Assembly: GCA_026645415.1 (NCBI GenBank)
Contig: JAPEVH010000042.1
Span: forward strand, 1-40,914
DNA length: 40,914 nt
From: Candidatus Electronema sp.
GTDB lineage: Bacteria; Desulfobacterota; Desulfobulbia; Desulfobulbales; Desulfobulbaceae
Reading direction: 5' to 3'
A model generated the notes under the pieces. The model saw only the letters and a list, made by a program, of their open reading frames with translations, did not search any database and had not been told where the DNA came from. Below are positions 1 to 8,431 of this stretch, one piece after another. Position 1 is the first letter of the stretch, and each line of letters opens with the position of its first letter. The translations under genes and the position numbers were made by a program.

Positions 1-2
1 TC

Positions 3-62
3 GCCCAGAGAATCTATGAAATCAGCTTGACAGAATATAGGGAAATTTTCGTGAAGCTATGA
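3..62 (+). CDS. C-terminal end of an unidentified small protein (partial)
   Basis: An open frame enters from the left edge and ends at the TGA at 60-62, overlapping the ATG of the next gene in an ATGA arrangement. Only about 19 residues are visible (ending REIFVKL), too few to identify a family. DUF2442 proteins are often encoded beside DUF4160 proteins, so this may be the DUF4160 partner, but that is inference from context only. Confidence 0.4.
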   Translation, partial: AQRIYEISLTEYREIFVKL

Positions 63-307
63 ATTGCCCGAAAGTGCGCTCAGTCAAGGCGGCTGACAAT
101 CACATCCTGATCGTTGAGTTTGATAATGACGAAAAGAGACTGTATGACGTAACCCATTTGCTTGGCAAGGAGATGTTTGCTCCATTGCAAAATGCCGCTC
201 TCTTTAAGGCTGTTCGAGTGGAGCAGGGAGGCTGGGCTGTTGCTTGGAACAATGAAATCGATCTCAGTGAATTTGAGTTGTGGAGCAAAGGAAAAACACT
301 GCCCTGA
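59..307 (+). CDS. DUF2442 domain-containing protein
   Basis: This 82-residue protein matches the DUF2442 pattern as I know it: an N-terminal PKVRSVKAADNHILIVEF strand pair, a short YDVTHLL segment, and a C-terminal GGWAVAWNNEIDLSEFELW stretch with the typical W-x5-IDL core. The function of the family is not established. Its members are small, usually paired with another small gene, and have been listed among TA-like modules. Here the start codon overlaps the stop of the preceding partial gene, so the two are translationally coupled. No signal peptide or membrane segment is visible. Confidence 0.7.
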   Translation: MNCPKVRSVKAADNHILIVEFDNDEKRLYDVTHLLGKEMFAPLQNAALFKAVRVEQGGWAVAWNNEIDLSEFELWSKGKTLP

Positions 308-512
308 TAAAATTCATATTAAATTACAAAAAAAATGAAGGCTTGACGGGCTTTCAGAAAACAGGCGCGGAACAGTTCCATCGGAATCCTATCATGCCTC
401 AAAGCCGCATATCCGTCAGCTTGTGGCACAGTTTGCATAACGTGTTGAACATCTCTGTTTCTTTATAACAACGAATGGTTGAAGAAAAACGAATCTAATT
501 AGGAGGAATATC

Positions 513-1301
513 ATGAAGAAAAAAATACTGTTGTTCAGTCTGCTTTCTCTGCTGGTTGCTGCCCCGGCTTTTGCCGCTGATCCCAGCGTGGATGAAATCG
601 TCAACAAGGCCAACTTGGCAGCTTATTATGGCGGCGATGATGGCCGGGCTGAGGTCAACATGACTATCAAGGACAGCCAAGGCCGGGAACGGGAACGGGA
701 GTTTATCATCCTGCGTAAAGACAAGGAGGACGGCGGGCCACAGTTTTTCTATGTTTATTTCAAGAAGCCCAGCGATGTCAGCGGAATGGTCTTCATGGTG
801 CATAAGTACACGGACAAGGACGATGACCGCTGGATGTATCTGTCCAAAATGGATCTGGTCAAGCGGATTGCCGCTTCAGACAAACGCACTTCCTTTGTTG
901 GCAGTAACTTCATGTATGAGGATGTTTCCGGGCGGAATTTGTCTGAAGACACGCATGAGCTGGTGAAAAGCGACGATAAATATTATGTAGTCAAGAATAC
1001 GCCGAAAAAACCAAGCGAGGTAGAGTTCTCTTCGTACACCGTAGAGATTGATAAGAAGACTTTCCTGCCCGTGAAAGCGATCTATTTGGACAAGAACGGC
1101 AAGGAGTATCGGATTGTCGAGGCGGTGAAAACAGCAATGGTTGACGGCATTCCGACTGTCACAGAATCCAAGGTGACCGACCTTGCCGCAGGTAGCTCTA
1201 CGGTGTCTAAGTTCAGCAATATCAAGTATAATATTGGCCTCCAAGAAGACATCTTCACAGAGCGTTATCTACGTCGTCCGCCCCGCAAGGAGCTGAAATA
1301 A
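513..1301 (+). CDS. LolA-like outer membrane lipoprotein-sorting protein (periplasmic)
   Basis: The 262-residue product starts with a clear Sec signal peptide (basic MKKK, hydrophobic core, cleavage after APAFA at about residue 21). The mature part resembles the LolA-like 'outer membrane lipoprotein-sorting protein' family, with an SVDEIVNKANLAAYYGGDDG start, a DDRWMYL motif, an FVGSNFMYEDVSGR motif and a C-terminal PPRKEL tail. These proteins are usually encoded with an RND/MMPL exporter and a DUF1302-type outer membrane protein. Here only the outer membrane partner follows, and no RND gene is in view. Start is supported by AGGAGG at about 502-507. Cargo is unknown; a lipid or hydrophobic substrate shuttled across the periplasm is inferred from the family. 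Confidence 0.75.
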   Translation: MKKKILLFSLLSLLVAAPAFAADPSVDEIVNKANLAAYYGGDDGRAEVNMTIKDSQGREREREFIILRKDKEDGGPQFFYVYFKKPSDVSGMVFMVHKYTDKDDDRWMYLSKMDLVKRIAASDKRTSFVGSNFMYEDVSGRNLSEDTHELVKSDDKYYVVKNTPKKPSEVEFSSYTVEIDKKTFLPVKAIYLDKNGKEYRIVEAVKTAMVDGIPTVTESKVTDLAAGSSTVSKFSNIKYNIGLQEDIFTERYLRRPPRKELK

Positions 1302-1303
1302 AG

Positions 1304-1337
1304 ACAGACCTGCTTCAGGACAGTGGAAGCAGGCTGT
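1304..1337 (+). other. Intercistronic hairpin between the LolA-like and porin-like genes
   Basis: The arms CCTGCTTC (1309-1316) and GAAGCAGG (1326-1333) pair over a 9-nt loop. The stem extends through ACAG/CTGT with a one-base bulge. No U-run follows, so this is more likely an mRNA stabilising or processing hairpin than a full terminator. It may set different levels for the two genes. Confidence 0.5.
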
Positions 1338-1367
1338 TCTGACAACAACAACCATTAGGAGCAGCTT

Positions 1368-2669
1368 ATGAACATGAAAAAGAAAATTGCCGCCGCCCTG
1401 CTGCTCTGCTCGCTGCCCTCTGCTGCATGGGCGGCTGACGAAGAGCAGACCTCTTTTGCTGACCGTCTCAACGACAAGTATGGCGTTGAGATGCTTGGTT
1501 TTATAGAAGGTCGTTTAGGGAGCCGCTTGGTCGATGATGCTGATGAGGATACCCTCAGCATTGCTGAGACCCGCCTTCAGCTTCGTCTCAATCGAGACTT
1601 TGAATCCTTTCTTGTCCAGTTTAAAGGGGATTTACTTGCTGATGCAGTCACTGAGGAGGTAGATGCAGATATTCGCGAGATGAGCGTTTCTTTCCGGCCT
1701 ACCGATTGGGCTGATGTCAAAGTAGGGCGGATGGTCTCTACGTGGGGCACAGGCGACATGATCTTTATCAATGACATGTTTCCTAAAGACTGGCAGTCTT
1801 TCTTCATTGGTCGGGATGACGAGTACTTGAAGCAGGCTTCTAATGTCTTGAAGACCAGCTTTTTCCTCAATGACTGGAGTTTGGACGTGGTGTACACGCC
1901 GCTCTTTCAAGGTTCAGAATATATTGATGGCGAACGGCTTTCCTACTTCAATCCAGCAGCGGGCAAGATTGTTGGCGAGAGCATGGTGATGGAGGATTCA
2001 GAACCAAATAGCTGGTTCAAAGACGATGAATTGGCCCTGCGCCTTTCTCACAACTTTGACCAAATCGAGGCCAACCTGTACGGTTACATGGGCTTCTGGC
2101 AAGAGCCGGAAGGCATGGATGCGGCTACTGGCAAGGCCGCTTATCCGCCGCTCAATGTCTGGGGTGCCTCTTTGCGCTCGCCCATGCTCGGCGGTATTGG
2201 TAATACAGAGTTTGGCTACTACGATTCCACGGATGACGAGGGTGGGAGTAATCCGTATGTCCGGCCTTCAGAGTTTCGCTTTCTTGCTGGCTTTGAGCAC
2301 GAACTGCTTCCAAAACTCACGCAAGACCTGACCGGTAGCTTTCAGTATTATCTGGAAGTTATTGATGGCTATGATAACTATGAGCAAACTTTGCCTGCTG
2401 GTATGGCAGCACGGGATCAATATCGGCATTTGCTGACCTTTCGGCTAACCAAGTTGCTCATGAATCAAAATCTGAATCTATCGCTTTTTGCCTACTATTC
2501 GCCTTCGGATAATGACGGCTACCTCCGGCCCAAGGCAAAGTATAAGCTGAATGATCACTGGCAGATTGATGGTGGCCTGAATCTCTTCTTTGGTGAGGAG
2601 GATTACACCTTCTGGGGCCGCTTCCAAGACAACACTAACGCCTATATTGGCCTGCGTTACTCTTTCTAA
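1368..2669 (+). CDS. Outer membrane beta-barrel protein (DUF1302/porin-like)
   Basis: The 433-residue product has a signal peptide (MNMKKK, hydrophobic stretch, AAWA cleavage near residue 22) and a mature part rich in alternating aromatic/polar strands that ends in LRYSF, the C-terminal aromatic signature of outer membrane barrels. The motif VGRMVSTWGTGDMIFINDMF, followed by FIGRDDEYLKQ, is typical of DUF1302-like outer membrane proteins linked to LolA-like and RND components. AGGAG at about 1356-1360, seven bases before the ATG, supports the start; a second ATG at 1374 is possible. It probably forms the outer membrane end of an export or lipid-transfer route with the preceding gene. The substrate is unknown. 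Confidence 0.7.
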   Translation: MNMKKKIAAALLLCSLPSAAWAADEEQTSFADRLNDKYGVEMLGFIEGRLGSRLVDDADEDTLSIAETRLQLRLNRDFESFLVQFKGDLLADAVTEEVDADIREMSVSFRPTDWADVKVGRMVSTWGTGDMIFINDMFPKDWQSFFIGRDDEYLKQASNVLKTSFFLNDWSLDVVYTPLFQGSEYIDGERLSYFNPAAGKIVGESMVMEDSEPNSWFKDDELALRLSHNFDQIEANLYGYMGFWQEPEGMDAATGKAAYPPLNVWGASLRSPMLGGIGNTEFGYYDSTDDEGGSNPYVRPSEFRFLAGFEHELLPKLTQDLTGSFQYYLEVIDGYDNYEQTLPAGMAARDQYRHLLTFRLTKLLMNQNLNLSLFAYYSPSDNDGYLRPKAKYKLNDHWQIDGGLNLFFGEEDYTFWGRFQDNTNAYIGLRYSF

Positions 2670-2695
2670 AAAAATTAATGTATGGAGACTGCATC

Positions 2696-2941
2696 ATGAT
2701 TGTTACTGATTGGGTTCACAGTATTGCCGGATTTTTCGTTGTCCTTGGCCTAACCCTTGGCTATGACTGCAACGGTGGTAATTCGCTTTTTGTGCATCAT
2801 TATTTTCTTTTCCTGTCGCTTTTTGTTGGCCTGAACCTCTTTCAGTCCGGCTTCAGCAAGTTCTGTCTGCTGGCCATTATCCTGAAAAAGCTGGGTGTAC
2901 CAGAAACAAGGGAGGGTGGCAAGAGCTGCTGTAGTAAATAA
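2696..2941 (+). CDS. DUF2892 (YgaP-like) small inner membrane protein
   Basis: From the ATG at 2696, preceded by GGAG at 2684-2687, the product is 81 residues. An upstream ATG at 2678 is in frame but has no ribosome site. Two hydrophobic hairpin segments (IAGFFVVLGLTLG and FLSLFVGLNLFQSGFSKFC) and the tail LAIILKKLGV fit the DUF2892 family, which is the membrane part of rhodanese-linked YgaP proteins and often lies in sulfur-handling loci. It converges tail to tail with a TauE/SafE exporter, leaving one base between stop codons. The role is unknown; a link with sulfur trafficking is inferred from family and neighbour. Confidence 0.7.
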   Translation: MIVTDWVHSIAGFFVVLGLTLGYDCNGGNSLFVHHYFLFLSLFVGLNLFQSGFSKFCLLAIILKKLGVPETREGGKSCCSK

Positions 2942-2942
2942 G

Positions 2943-3842
2943 TTATCTAAGCGATGCCAGAAGATAACTGCCTGCTGAGAAAAGAACAAACAGGGAGAGA
3001 ATGAGTTTGATCGCCTTGGCAGGCACATATTTCTGGCAGCGCGCTCCGAGATAAATGCCGCAGAAGCCGCCAATGCCAAAGAGAAAACCGAGCTGCCAGT
3101 CTGGAGCTACAGACATGCCGGGATAATAGGCAGCCAGCACTTGATAAACTAAAACACCCACCACTGAGGTGACGAGCGTTCCCATCAGGGAGGCTCCGGC
3201 TACCGCATACACCGGTAGTTGAAAAAAGGCGACCATGAATGGAGCGATGATTGCCCCACCGCCAATGCCATAGATGCCACCAATTATGCCGACAAAAAAG
3301 CAGAGCAGTACCAACCACGGCACGGAAAAGGAATAGCTTTGGCCTGCAAAGCTGAATCCAGCCCGCTTGAGCGAGAAGGTGGAATCTGAGACCGCAGCGA
3401 AGCGTACAGCTTTTCCTATGATCTGTTTACGAAAGGCATCCGTAAGCAGACGGCTTCCCACATAAAGCAGTACCAGTCCGGCGAAGAATTTGAAGTTTTT
3501 TGGATCTGGAAGATATTCCAGCCGCAGCCAAGCTCCGATTATCACGCCGGGCAAAGTGCCAATAACCACCGCCCCAGTCAGCGGCCAGACCATGCGTCGT
3601 TCTTTGGTGTATCGCCATACGCCACTGGGAATCGCAACAATGTTAAAAAGTTGATTAGTAGCACTGACAGAAGGGGCAGTGTAATGGAGAATGCTCATCT
3701 GAAAGGGCAGAAGCAGAAAAGCCCCAGACAAACCACCCATTGAGGCAAAAAAGGAGACAACAAAGGCGGTCAAGGGCGGCAGAAAAACCCAAGTGGTTAC
3801 ACTAGAGACTGGAAAGGTGATGTAGAGAAAATGGTCAATCAA
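2943..3842 (-). CDS. TauE/SafE family anion (sulfite/organosulfonate) exporter
   Basis: The 299-residue protein has about eight hydrophobic segments and the internal duplication of the TauE/SafE family. The first half has GGLSGAFLLLPFQMSIL and the second has GIIGGIYGIGGGAIIAPFMV, the repeated G-rich motif of this fold. Family members export sulfite, sulfoacetate or related anions. The reading frame begins with TTG at 3842, which overlaps the TGA of the activase gene, with AAGG seven bases upstream; an ATG-less start fits translational coupling. Third gene of a unit with the activase and the Cys-rich protein, so a role in exporting a product or toxic anion of that system is plausible. Substrate specificity cannot be read from sequence. 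Confidence 0.85.
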   Translation of the reverse strand: MIDHFLYITFPVSSVTTWVFLPPLTAFVVSFFASMGGLSGAFLLLPFQMSILHYTAPSVSATNQLFNIVAIPSGVWRYTKERRMVWPLTGAVVIGTLPGVIIGAWLRLEYLPDPKNFKFFAGLVLLYVGSRLLTDAFRKQIIGKAVRFAAVSDSTFSLKRAGFSFAGQSYSFSVPWLVLLCFFVGIIGGIYGIGGGAIIAPFMVAFFQLPVYAVAGASLMGTLVTSVVGVLVYQVLAAYYPGMSVAPDWQLGFLFGIGGFCGIYLGARCQKYVPAKAIKLILSLFVLFSAGSYLLASLR

Positions 3843-4510
3843 GGCATTGCCTTAGAATCTACAGAGGAAAGAAGTCCTTCCAAAAGTACGAAACGCCCTA
3901 GCGAAATCAGCTCACAGGGAAAGCAGGCGGTAAAGAGAGGATTATCACACAGGCCGCCAGAAAGATAGAGTTTGTCTGGTGAACCAGCAAAACGCCACGC
4001 ATTACGAGCAATGCCTCGAACAAACTTCCCTGCCGCTTCCAGCTCAGAAGAACCTGCTGCTACAGCATCAAAAATACAACTCAAGCCCAACACGCCACAG
4101 GTTACAGAAAAGCCGCTCTCTGGTAGCGGTACTTGCGCATAATCAATATGATAATAGGTGGCCAGCAGCTCAATGGTGAAGCCCATAGAAGCACCACATT
4201 CGGTGTTCCAGCCCATATCCTTCATCTCACCATCTTTGAAGTGGATAAACTTGATGTCTCGGCTGCCACAATCAAGTAGGACAAAATCTGGCTCTGCAAT
4301 CAATTGTAGGCCACCTTTGGCCAACGCAGTCAGCTCGTTGAGTGTCTGTCTGCTCCGTCGTTTTGCATTATGGCCAGTGCCGATATCCACTCGAAAATCA
4401 CGAGGAATCTCACGCGCTGCAATGATCTTCGGCTCTGTACTTTTCTCAGTGTCTAGCAACTTGCAGTACGAGGTACCAAAATCAGCTAGGAGCACGATCA
4501 CTTCTCCCAC
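3839..4510 (-). CDS. BadF/BadG/HgdC-like ATPase (2-hydroxyacyl-CoA dehydratase activase family)
   Basis: The 223-residue protein has the actin-like ATPase layout of activases that drive electrons into 2-hydroxyacyl-CoA dehydratases and benzoyl-CoA reductases. An N-terminal phosphate loop LADFGTSYCK corresponds to the usual DIGSTSTK. The segment NTECGASMGFTIELL corresponds to the KCAAGTGRFLE box and VTCGVLGLSCIFDAVAAG to the CxVFAESEVISL box, so both cysteines that bridge the [4Fe-4S] cluster in HgdC appear to be kept. LYLSGGLCDNPLF matches the C-terminal GG-x-N loop. The start may be GTG at 4510 or, with GGGAG better placed, GTG at 4495. It overlaps both neighbours. No canonical dehydratase subunits are visible, so the acceptor is unknown; the adjacent Cys-rich protein is the obvious candidate. 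Confidence 0.7.
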   Translation of the reverse strand: MGEVIVLLADFGTSYCKLLDTEKSTEPKIIAAREIPRDFRVDIGTGHNAKRRSRQTLNELTALAKGGLQLIAEPDFVLLDCGSRDIKFIHFKDGEMKDMGWNTECGASMGFTIELLATYYHIDYAQVPLPESGFSVTCGVLGLSCIFDAVAAGSSELEAAGKFVRGIARNAWRFAGSPDKLYLSGGLCDNPLFTACFPCELISLGRFVLLEGLLSSVDSKAMP

Positions 4511-5243
4511 TTGTCACGCCAGACAATTCCAAAAATGCTTCAATTTTAGCCTTGGCACTGGAGCCTGCGCTGACATCGCAATCCACCCAAAGTGCCTTGG
4601 GATGCTGTTCAGCCAGATGTTTGGCCAAGGCTGTTTTAGCACAAAAAGACTGGGCGAAAAAGACGGTTGGTACTGCTGGATTACAGTGCGCCTCTAGCTC
4701 CAAATCAGCAGGCGTTTTATTTTCCACGCAGCGGGTCCAGCCATAAACATGGGTAGTATCTGGGAACAAGGAAAGGATGGAAAAATCTCGTGGCGGTACC
4801 CCCCAAAAACCAGCACTTGGTTGGCAGGGTGGATACGCTGGCGAAGGCTGGCAAGACTTCACCCCTTGGGTGATATCCTGTATTTTGTTGATAAGCGGAA
4901 GACTGCTCCGACTGATGGGATAACCCAAATCCTTGGTATCCAAATTGCGAACAGCGATTACCGGAATATTGAGATGATATTGCAGCACTGTTGCCACATG
5001 TAAGGCGCAGTCGCATTTACCTGGGCCGGTATCAACATAGATTTGATCAAGATGCAGATTGAGCGCATTCAATAAAACTGTACGGAGGATAGCGCAGTAC
5101 ACCTTGGGCAAATACCGATCTGTCTGGTCTATAGGCAAGGGCAGCAGCGGCTCGTCCAAGTCAATGATCTGTGCCTGCTCTTCGTTGAGCTGACAGATGA
5201 TCTCCAAAGGCGGTACTCCAACTATGCCGACTTGCTTGCTCAT
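4482..5243 (-). CDS. Cysteine-rich protein of unknown function, partner of the BadF-like activase
   Basis: I do not recognise this 253-residue protein with certainty. It carries about ten cysteines, including a KCDC pair in GPGKCDCALH near residue 75, a SCQPSPAYPPCQPS cluster in the middle, GWTRC, and FFAQSFCAKTALAKHL and WVDCDVSAGSS near the C-terminus. This spacing would suit one or two iron-sulfur clusters. There is no signal peptide or membrane segment, so it is probably cytoplasmic. Its 3' end overlaps the activase gene by 14-29 bases, and the exporter follows. A reductase or carrier subunit accepting electrons from the activase is inference. The start ATG at 5243 has no good ribosome site. 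Confidence 0.6.
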   Translation of the reverse strand: MSKQVGIVGVPPLEIICQLNEEQAQIIDLDEPLLPLPIDQTDRYLPKVYCAILRTVLLNALNLHLDQIYVDTGPGKCDCALHVATVLQYHLNIPVIAVRNLDTKDLGYPISRSSLPLINKIQDITQGVKSCQPSPAYPPCQPSAGFWGVPPRDFSILSLFPDTTHVYGWTRCVENKTPADLELEAHCNPAVPTVFFAQSFCAKTALAKHLAEQHPKALWVDCDVSAGSSAKAKIEAFLELSGVTSGRSDRAPS

Positions 5244-5327
5244 TGTTCTGGGAAGATTAGCAACTTGCTTTCGTATGCTTTTTAAGAAGAGCAGAACTTA
5301 CTTGAATTCTAGCTCGATAAGCCGCTT

Positions 5328-5894
5328 CTACATTACTACATGCACCCGTTTGCCAAAATCATACGCCTTCTTCGATACATCATATTCCATCTCGCCGCCC
5401 TTTAAGTGAAAGGTTGGACTCTTAATCTTTACCTTAACTGGACTGACCAGCATTTTGCTGCGATCATAATAATGCAGTAGCTCGGTATGCAGCTCCTCCT
5501 GCTGGAGCGGCTTAATCAGCACGACATCATCTATCAGGGTGAGGTGCTTGTCATCCATACGATAGATACCCCGGCGGCTGGTCACGGTAAGAGGCGCATC
5601 ACCTTTTTTGCTGTACACCGCATCCACTGTGGTCATGTCGATTTCGCGATCTGTTTTACCAGTGCGAGCCACAGCCGCTTTTACTGTCCAAGTGAGCTGC
5701 CCTTTGCTGTAGAAGGTGAGGACAACATCGTCCATAACAAAACGTTGTTCTTTCTCAGTATAAGCGCGTTCTGCTGCGTCATCATAACCGCCACGTGGTT
5801 TAAGGAACGCTGCTGCTGGTCCGCGCCAGAGCGGATTGCTCAGGATGAGAAGAAGTGGAATAAGCCAAAGCAGATTACGAAGTCCAAGACTCAT
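5328..5894 (-). CDS. lptC: LPS export ABC transporter periplasmic protein LptC
   Basis: The 188-residue protein has one N-terminal membrane anchor (LLWLIPLLLILSNPLW) and then a beta-strand-rich periplasmic domain with the LptC/LptA-type repeated pattern: MDDVVLTFYSKGQLTWTVKA, then a SRRGIYRMDDKHLTLIDDVV stretch, then LHTELLHYYDRSKML. LptC takes LPS from the LptBFG transporter and passes it to LptA. The ATG overlaps the TGA of kdsC (ATGA), placing it third in a kdsA-kdsC-lptC unit that joins Kdo supply with LPS export. lptA and lptB, often next in this order, are absent here; the next gene downstream belongs to the unrelated activase unit. Length is usual. Confidence 0.85.
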   Translation of the reverse strand: MSLGLRNLLWLIPLLLILSNPLWRGPAAAFLKPRGGYDDAAERAYTEKEQRFVMDDVVLTFYSKGQLTWTVKAAVARTGKTDREIDMTTVDAVYSKKGDAPLTVTSRRGIYRMDDKHLTLIDDVVLIKPLQQEELHTELLHYYDRSKMLVSPVKVKIKSPTFHLKGGEMEYDVSKKAYDFGKRVHVVM

Positions 5895-6541
5895 GGCCGA
5901 GTACCTTGGTGACTGTAGCTGGCCAACAAGGTGGCTAATAAGCCCTTGGACTCAAGAATCAGCTCGCAGACCTCCCGCACTGCGCCCTGCCCGCCACAGC
6001 GTTCCGTCACATAATCCACTCGGTGCAGAACTTCAACAGCAGCATTGGCCGGAGCAAAGGCGCAGCCAACCTTGACGAGCACTGGCAAATCTAACCAGTC
6101 ATCACCCATATAGGCAGTTTGTTCCGCTTGTAGGCCGGTTTGCGCCAGAATTTCCGCATAAGCAGTTACCTTATCTGAACAGCCTGTGTAGAGATGGCTT
6201 AGTTGTAAATCCTTAGCCCGTCTGTTCACAGCCTCAGAACTTCTTGCCGTAATCAGGCCAACATTAATGCCAGCCTCTTGCAGAATACGCAAACCAAAGC
6301 CGTCTTGGGTGTTAAATCCTTTGATTTCTCCCGCCTCTGGCGTGTAGAAGACCGTACCGTCCGTCAAAACACCATCCACATCTAAAAGCAGTAGTTTAAC
6401 TTTTTTTGCTTTGCTCAGAGTGGACTGCCACGCCAAACTGCGCGGAATCGGTTTTTCTCGTTCTGCTGCCCGCTCCCGCAGAACTTGAGTCAAAGCGCAG
6501 TCTGAATAGCTCTCATTCATTGCTGATCCTGTTGACTGCAT
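5891..6541 (-). CDS. kdsC: 3-deoxy-D-manno-octulosonate 8-phosphate phosphatase KdsC
   Basis: The HAD-superfamily phosphatase removes phosphate from Kdo-8-P to give Kdo for lipid A core synthesis. [16 protein letters not shown] supplies the catalytic DxD pair, [18 protein letters not shown] the second motif, and [17 protein letters not shown] the third, metal-binding motif. The ORF from ATG 6541 gives 216 residues. Orthologues are nearer 170-180, so the first 30-40 residues are an extension or the start lies further in, for instance at ATG 6520. It overlaps the end of kdsA by up to 29 bases and the start of lptC by four. Cytoplasmic. Confidence 0.88.
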   Translation of the reverse strand: MQSTGSAMNESYSDCALTQVLRERAAEREKPIPRSLAWQSTLSKAKKVKLLLLDVDGVLTDGTVFYTPEAGEIKGFNTQDGFGLRILQEAGINVGLITARSSEAVNRRAKDLQLSHLYTGCSDKVTAYAEILAQTGLQAEQTAYMGDDWLDLPVLVKVGCAFAPANAAVEVLHRVDYVTERCGGQGAVREVCELILESKGLLATLLASYSHQGTRP

Positions 6542-7361
6542 TACGTATTTCTAAGAGCTGGCGGAGCAACGGCTCAACTTTATCTAAAGGAATGCTGTTT
6601 GGGCCATCACAAAGAGCTTTGTCCGGTTCAGGATGCACTTCCATAAACAGACCATCAATGCCAGCAGCCATAGCCGCTCTGGTCAGTGTGGGAATGAATT
6701 TACGCTGGCCACCAGAGCTAGTACCCATGCCACCCGGAAGCTGCACAGAATGGGTTGCATCAAAAATTACTGGGCAGCCAAAGGAGCGCATGACCGGCAG
6801 GGAACGCATATCGACCACTAAATTATTATAGCCAAAACAAGCACCTCGTTCAGTGAGCAAAATGCGCTCATTGCCTGCGGCCCGCACTTTTTCGACCGCG
6901 TGTTTCATGTCCCACGGAGAGAGAAACTGGCCTTTTTTTAGATTTATAGTTCGGCCCGACTTAGCCGCCGCTATCAGCAGATCAGTCTGGCGACAGAGAA
7001 AGGCTGGAATTTGGATAATATCTAAGCATTCCATAGCCAAATCGATCTGGTTGCTCTCATGGACATCAGACACCACTGGCACCTTGATTTCTTGGCGAAT
7101 ACGGCAAAGCTGGCGCAATCCTTTTTTCAGGCCTGGGCCTCGGAAAGAATTCAACGACGTGCGATTCGCTTTATCAAAGGATGCCTTAAATACGTAAGAA
7201 ATGCCCAAGCGTTCACAAATGGCCTTCATCTCCCAAGCAATTGTCCAGCAAAGATCGCCAGATTCGAGAGCGCATGGACCTGCCATCAAGAATAAAGGCT
7301 GGCCAGGGCCAACGAGAATTGGCTGGCCGCCGGGCAGCGTGTTGATGTCAACGAGTTTCAT
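6513..7361 (-). CDS. kdsA: 3-deoxy-8-phosphooctulonate synthase KdsA
   Basis: The enzyme condenses phosphoenolpyruvate with arabinose 5-phosphate to make Kdo-8-P. Visible signatures are [51 protein letters not shown] and [18 protein letters not shown]. Cysteine 30 in the GPC motif marks the metal-dependent class, as in Aquifex; the E. coli-type enzyme has Asn there. I place the start at ATG 7361 (282 residues); an in-frame TTG at 7367 adds two residues. No clear ribosome site is seen. First gene of kdsA-kdsC-lptC, so transcription of the LPS unit should begin in the 7362-7503 gap, which otherwise shows no gene. Confidence 0.93.
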   Translation of the reverse strand: MKLVDINTLPGGQPILVGPGQPLFLMAGPCALESGDLCWTIAWEMKAICERLGISYVFKASFDKANRTSLNSFRGPGLKKGLRQLCRIRQEIKVPVVSDVHESNQIDLAMECLDIIQIPAFLCRQTDLLIAAAKSGRTINLKKGQFLSPWDMKHAVEKVRAAGNERILLTERGACFGYNNLVVDMRSLPVMRSFGCPVIFDATHSVQLPGGMGTSSGGQRKFIPTLTRAAMAAGIDGLFMEVHPEPDKALCDGPNSIPLDKVEPLLRQLLEIRNAVNRISNE

Positions 7362-7503
7362 ATACAAAGAGTGAGTGCTCTAGTCTAAAAAAATGTTCGG
7401 CTGCGATAAAACAGCACTATACAAATTTTGCGCGGCTCAGGCAAGAAAACGACGCAGAGACAGCTTCTCCTGCTTAAGCTGCCTCCGCTTGTTGACGTAA
7501 AAC

Positions 7504-8295
7504 TTATCTACGCCAGTGCTCGTGGTCCCGCCGAGGTGGTGGTGGGGCATAACCTTCATCGTCATCCCAGAAGCGATTTTTTTCTCTGGGCGATGGATAG
7601 CGATCACAGGAGATGATATGTTTGCGGCACAGGGTTTCCCGCCATTCATATTTAAAGAGGTATTTTTCTGTCGGCTTCAGTACTGGCTTAAAATCATAGA
7701 CCCGTTCTGAGGCGGAATGCTCTTCCTCGCCAAAGCCAGTACCCGGTGCGGCATCTTGGCTTTCTAAGCTAGCACTTTTCTGGCGGCTGCCCGGTGCAGA
7801 CGCAGAGTAACGCCTTCGGTAAACTGGAGGTAGCTCAATTTTTTCAGGAAACACCGCAACTGCAATCACGCCCATTGCACTGTAGTCTTCCCATGCGCCT
7901 GCATAGGAATCACCTTCCGAAGTGAAATAAAAACGATTGATGTCATTCCGACTGGTGCGCCAGCCTAGGTAAGTTCGCTCCTCATAGGGATTGAGAAGAT
8001 ACATCTGCTCGGAGCTACGGAGATGGGACTTATCGCCAGAAATGATATTACGGCCATCCACTGCTACCACCACCCCGACCCGTTTGTTACTGTGATTGCG
8101 GATGCGGATGCCGTAGCGGGCATTTTCTTTTGCCTCTAAATAGACCCGATAAGTGCTGTCATCTGAGCGAGCTGGATAGGTAGGAAAGACCAAACCGCTG
8201 TCAGCAACAATTTCTACACTCACCTGTTGTGCTGCGGCTAGGTTTGGTAGAAAAAAAAAGCATCCCAGCACGAGAAAAAGAATTTTCAACCGCAT
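7504..8295 (-). CDS. Secreted protein of unknown function
   Basis: The 263-residue product has a typical signal peptide (MRLKILFLVLGCFFFLPNLAAA) and a strong ribosome site, GGAGGG, just before the ATG. Residues 25-160 form a strand-rich domain with RVYLEAKENARYGIRIRN, VVVAVDGRNIISGDKS and ERTYLGWRTS. These motifs resemble those of predicted secreted proteins that adopt an immunoglobulin-like or lectin-like fold. The C-terminal third is low complexity, acidic then proline/arginine rich (APPPPRRDHEHWRR), and carries a C-x8-C pair that could form a disulfide. No family can be named. It follows the AT-rich orphan on the same strand but a terminator separates them. Confidence 0.6.
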   Translation of the reverse strand: MRLKILFLVLGCFFFLPNLAAAQQVSVEIVADSGLVFPTYPARSDDSTYRVYLEAKENARYGIRIRNHSNKRVGVVVAVDGRNIISGDKSHLRSSEQMYLLNPYEERTYLGWRTSRNDINRFYFTSEGDSYAGAWEDYSAMGVIAVAVFPEKIELPPVYRRRYSASAPGSRQKSASLESQDAAPGTGFGEEEHSASERVYDFKPVLKPTEKYLFKYEWRETLCRKHIISCDRYPSPREKNRFWDDDEGYAPPPPRRDHEHWRR

Positions 8296-8354
8296 ACGCC
8301 CTCCTGATCCTGATAAAAATTTACAGGGACAAAACTAAAAATGGCGGCTGTCCC

Positions 8355-8390
8355 AAAAAAAGAAGCGGCCCTTATATAGGCCGCCTTTTA
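8355..8390 (-). terminator. Rho-independent terminator of the AT-rich orphan gene
   Basis: GCGGCC at 8365-8370 and GGCCGC at 8379-8384 pair over an 8-nt loop. Read on the minus strand the stem is followed by a run of seven U at 8361-8355. It lies about 40 bases beyond the stop of the 8432-9178 gene. Confidence 0.75.
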
Positions 8391-8431
8391 TCGTTACTCT
8401 GGGCGAGAGTATCACTCTCTAGCTATTTTGT

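Noticed and set aside
423..436. Sigma54-like promoter (TGGCAC followed by TTGC) upstream of the LolA-like gene
   Set aside because: Only three bases separate the two boxes; five are needed.
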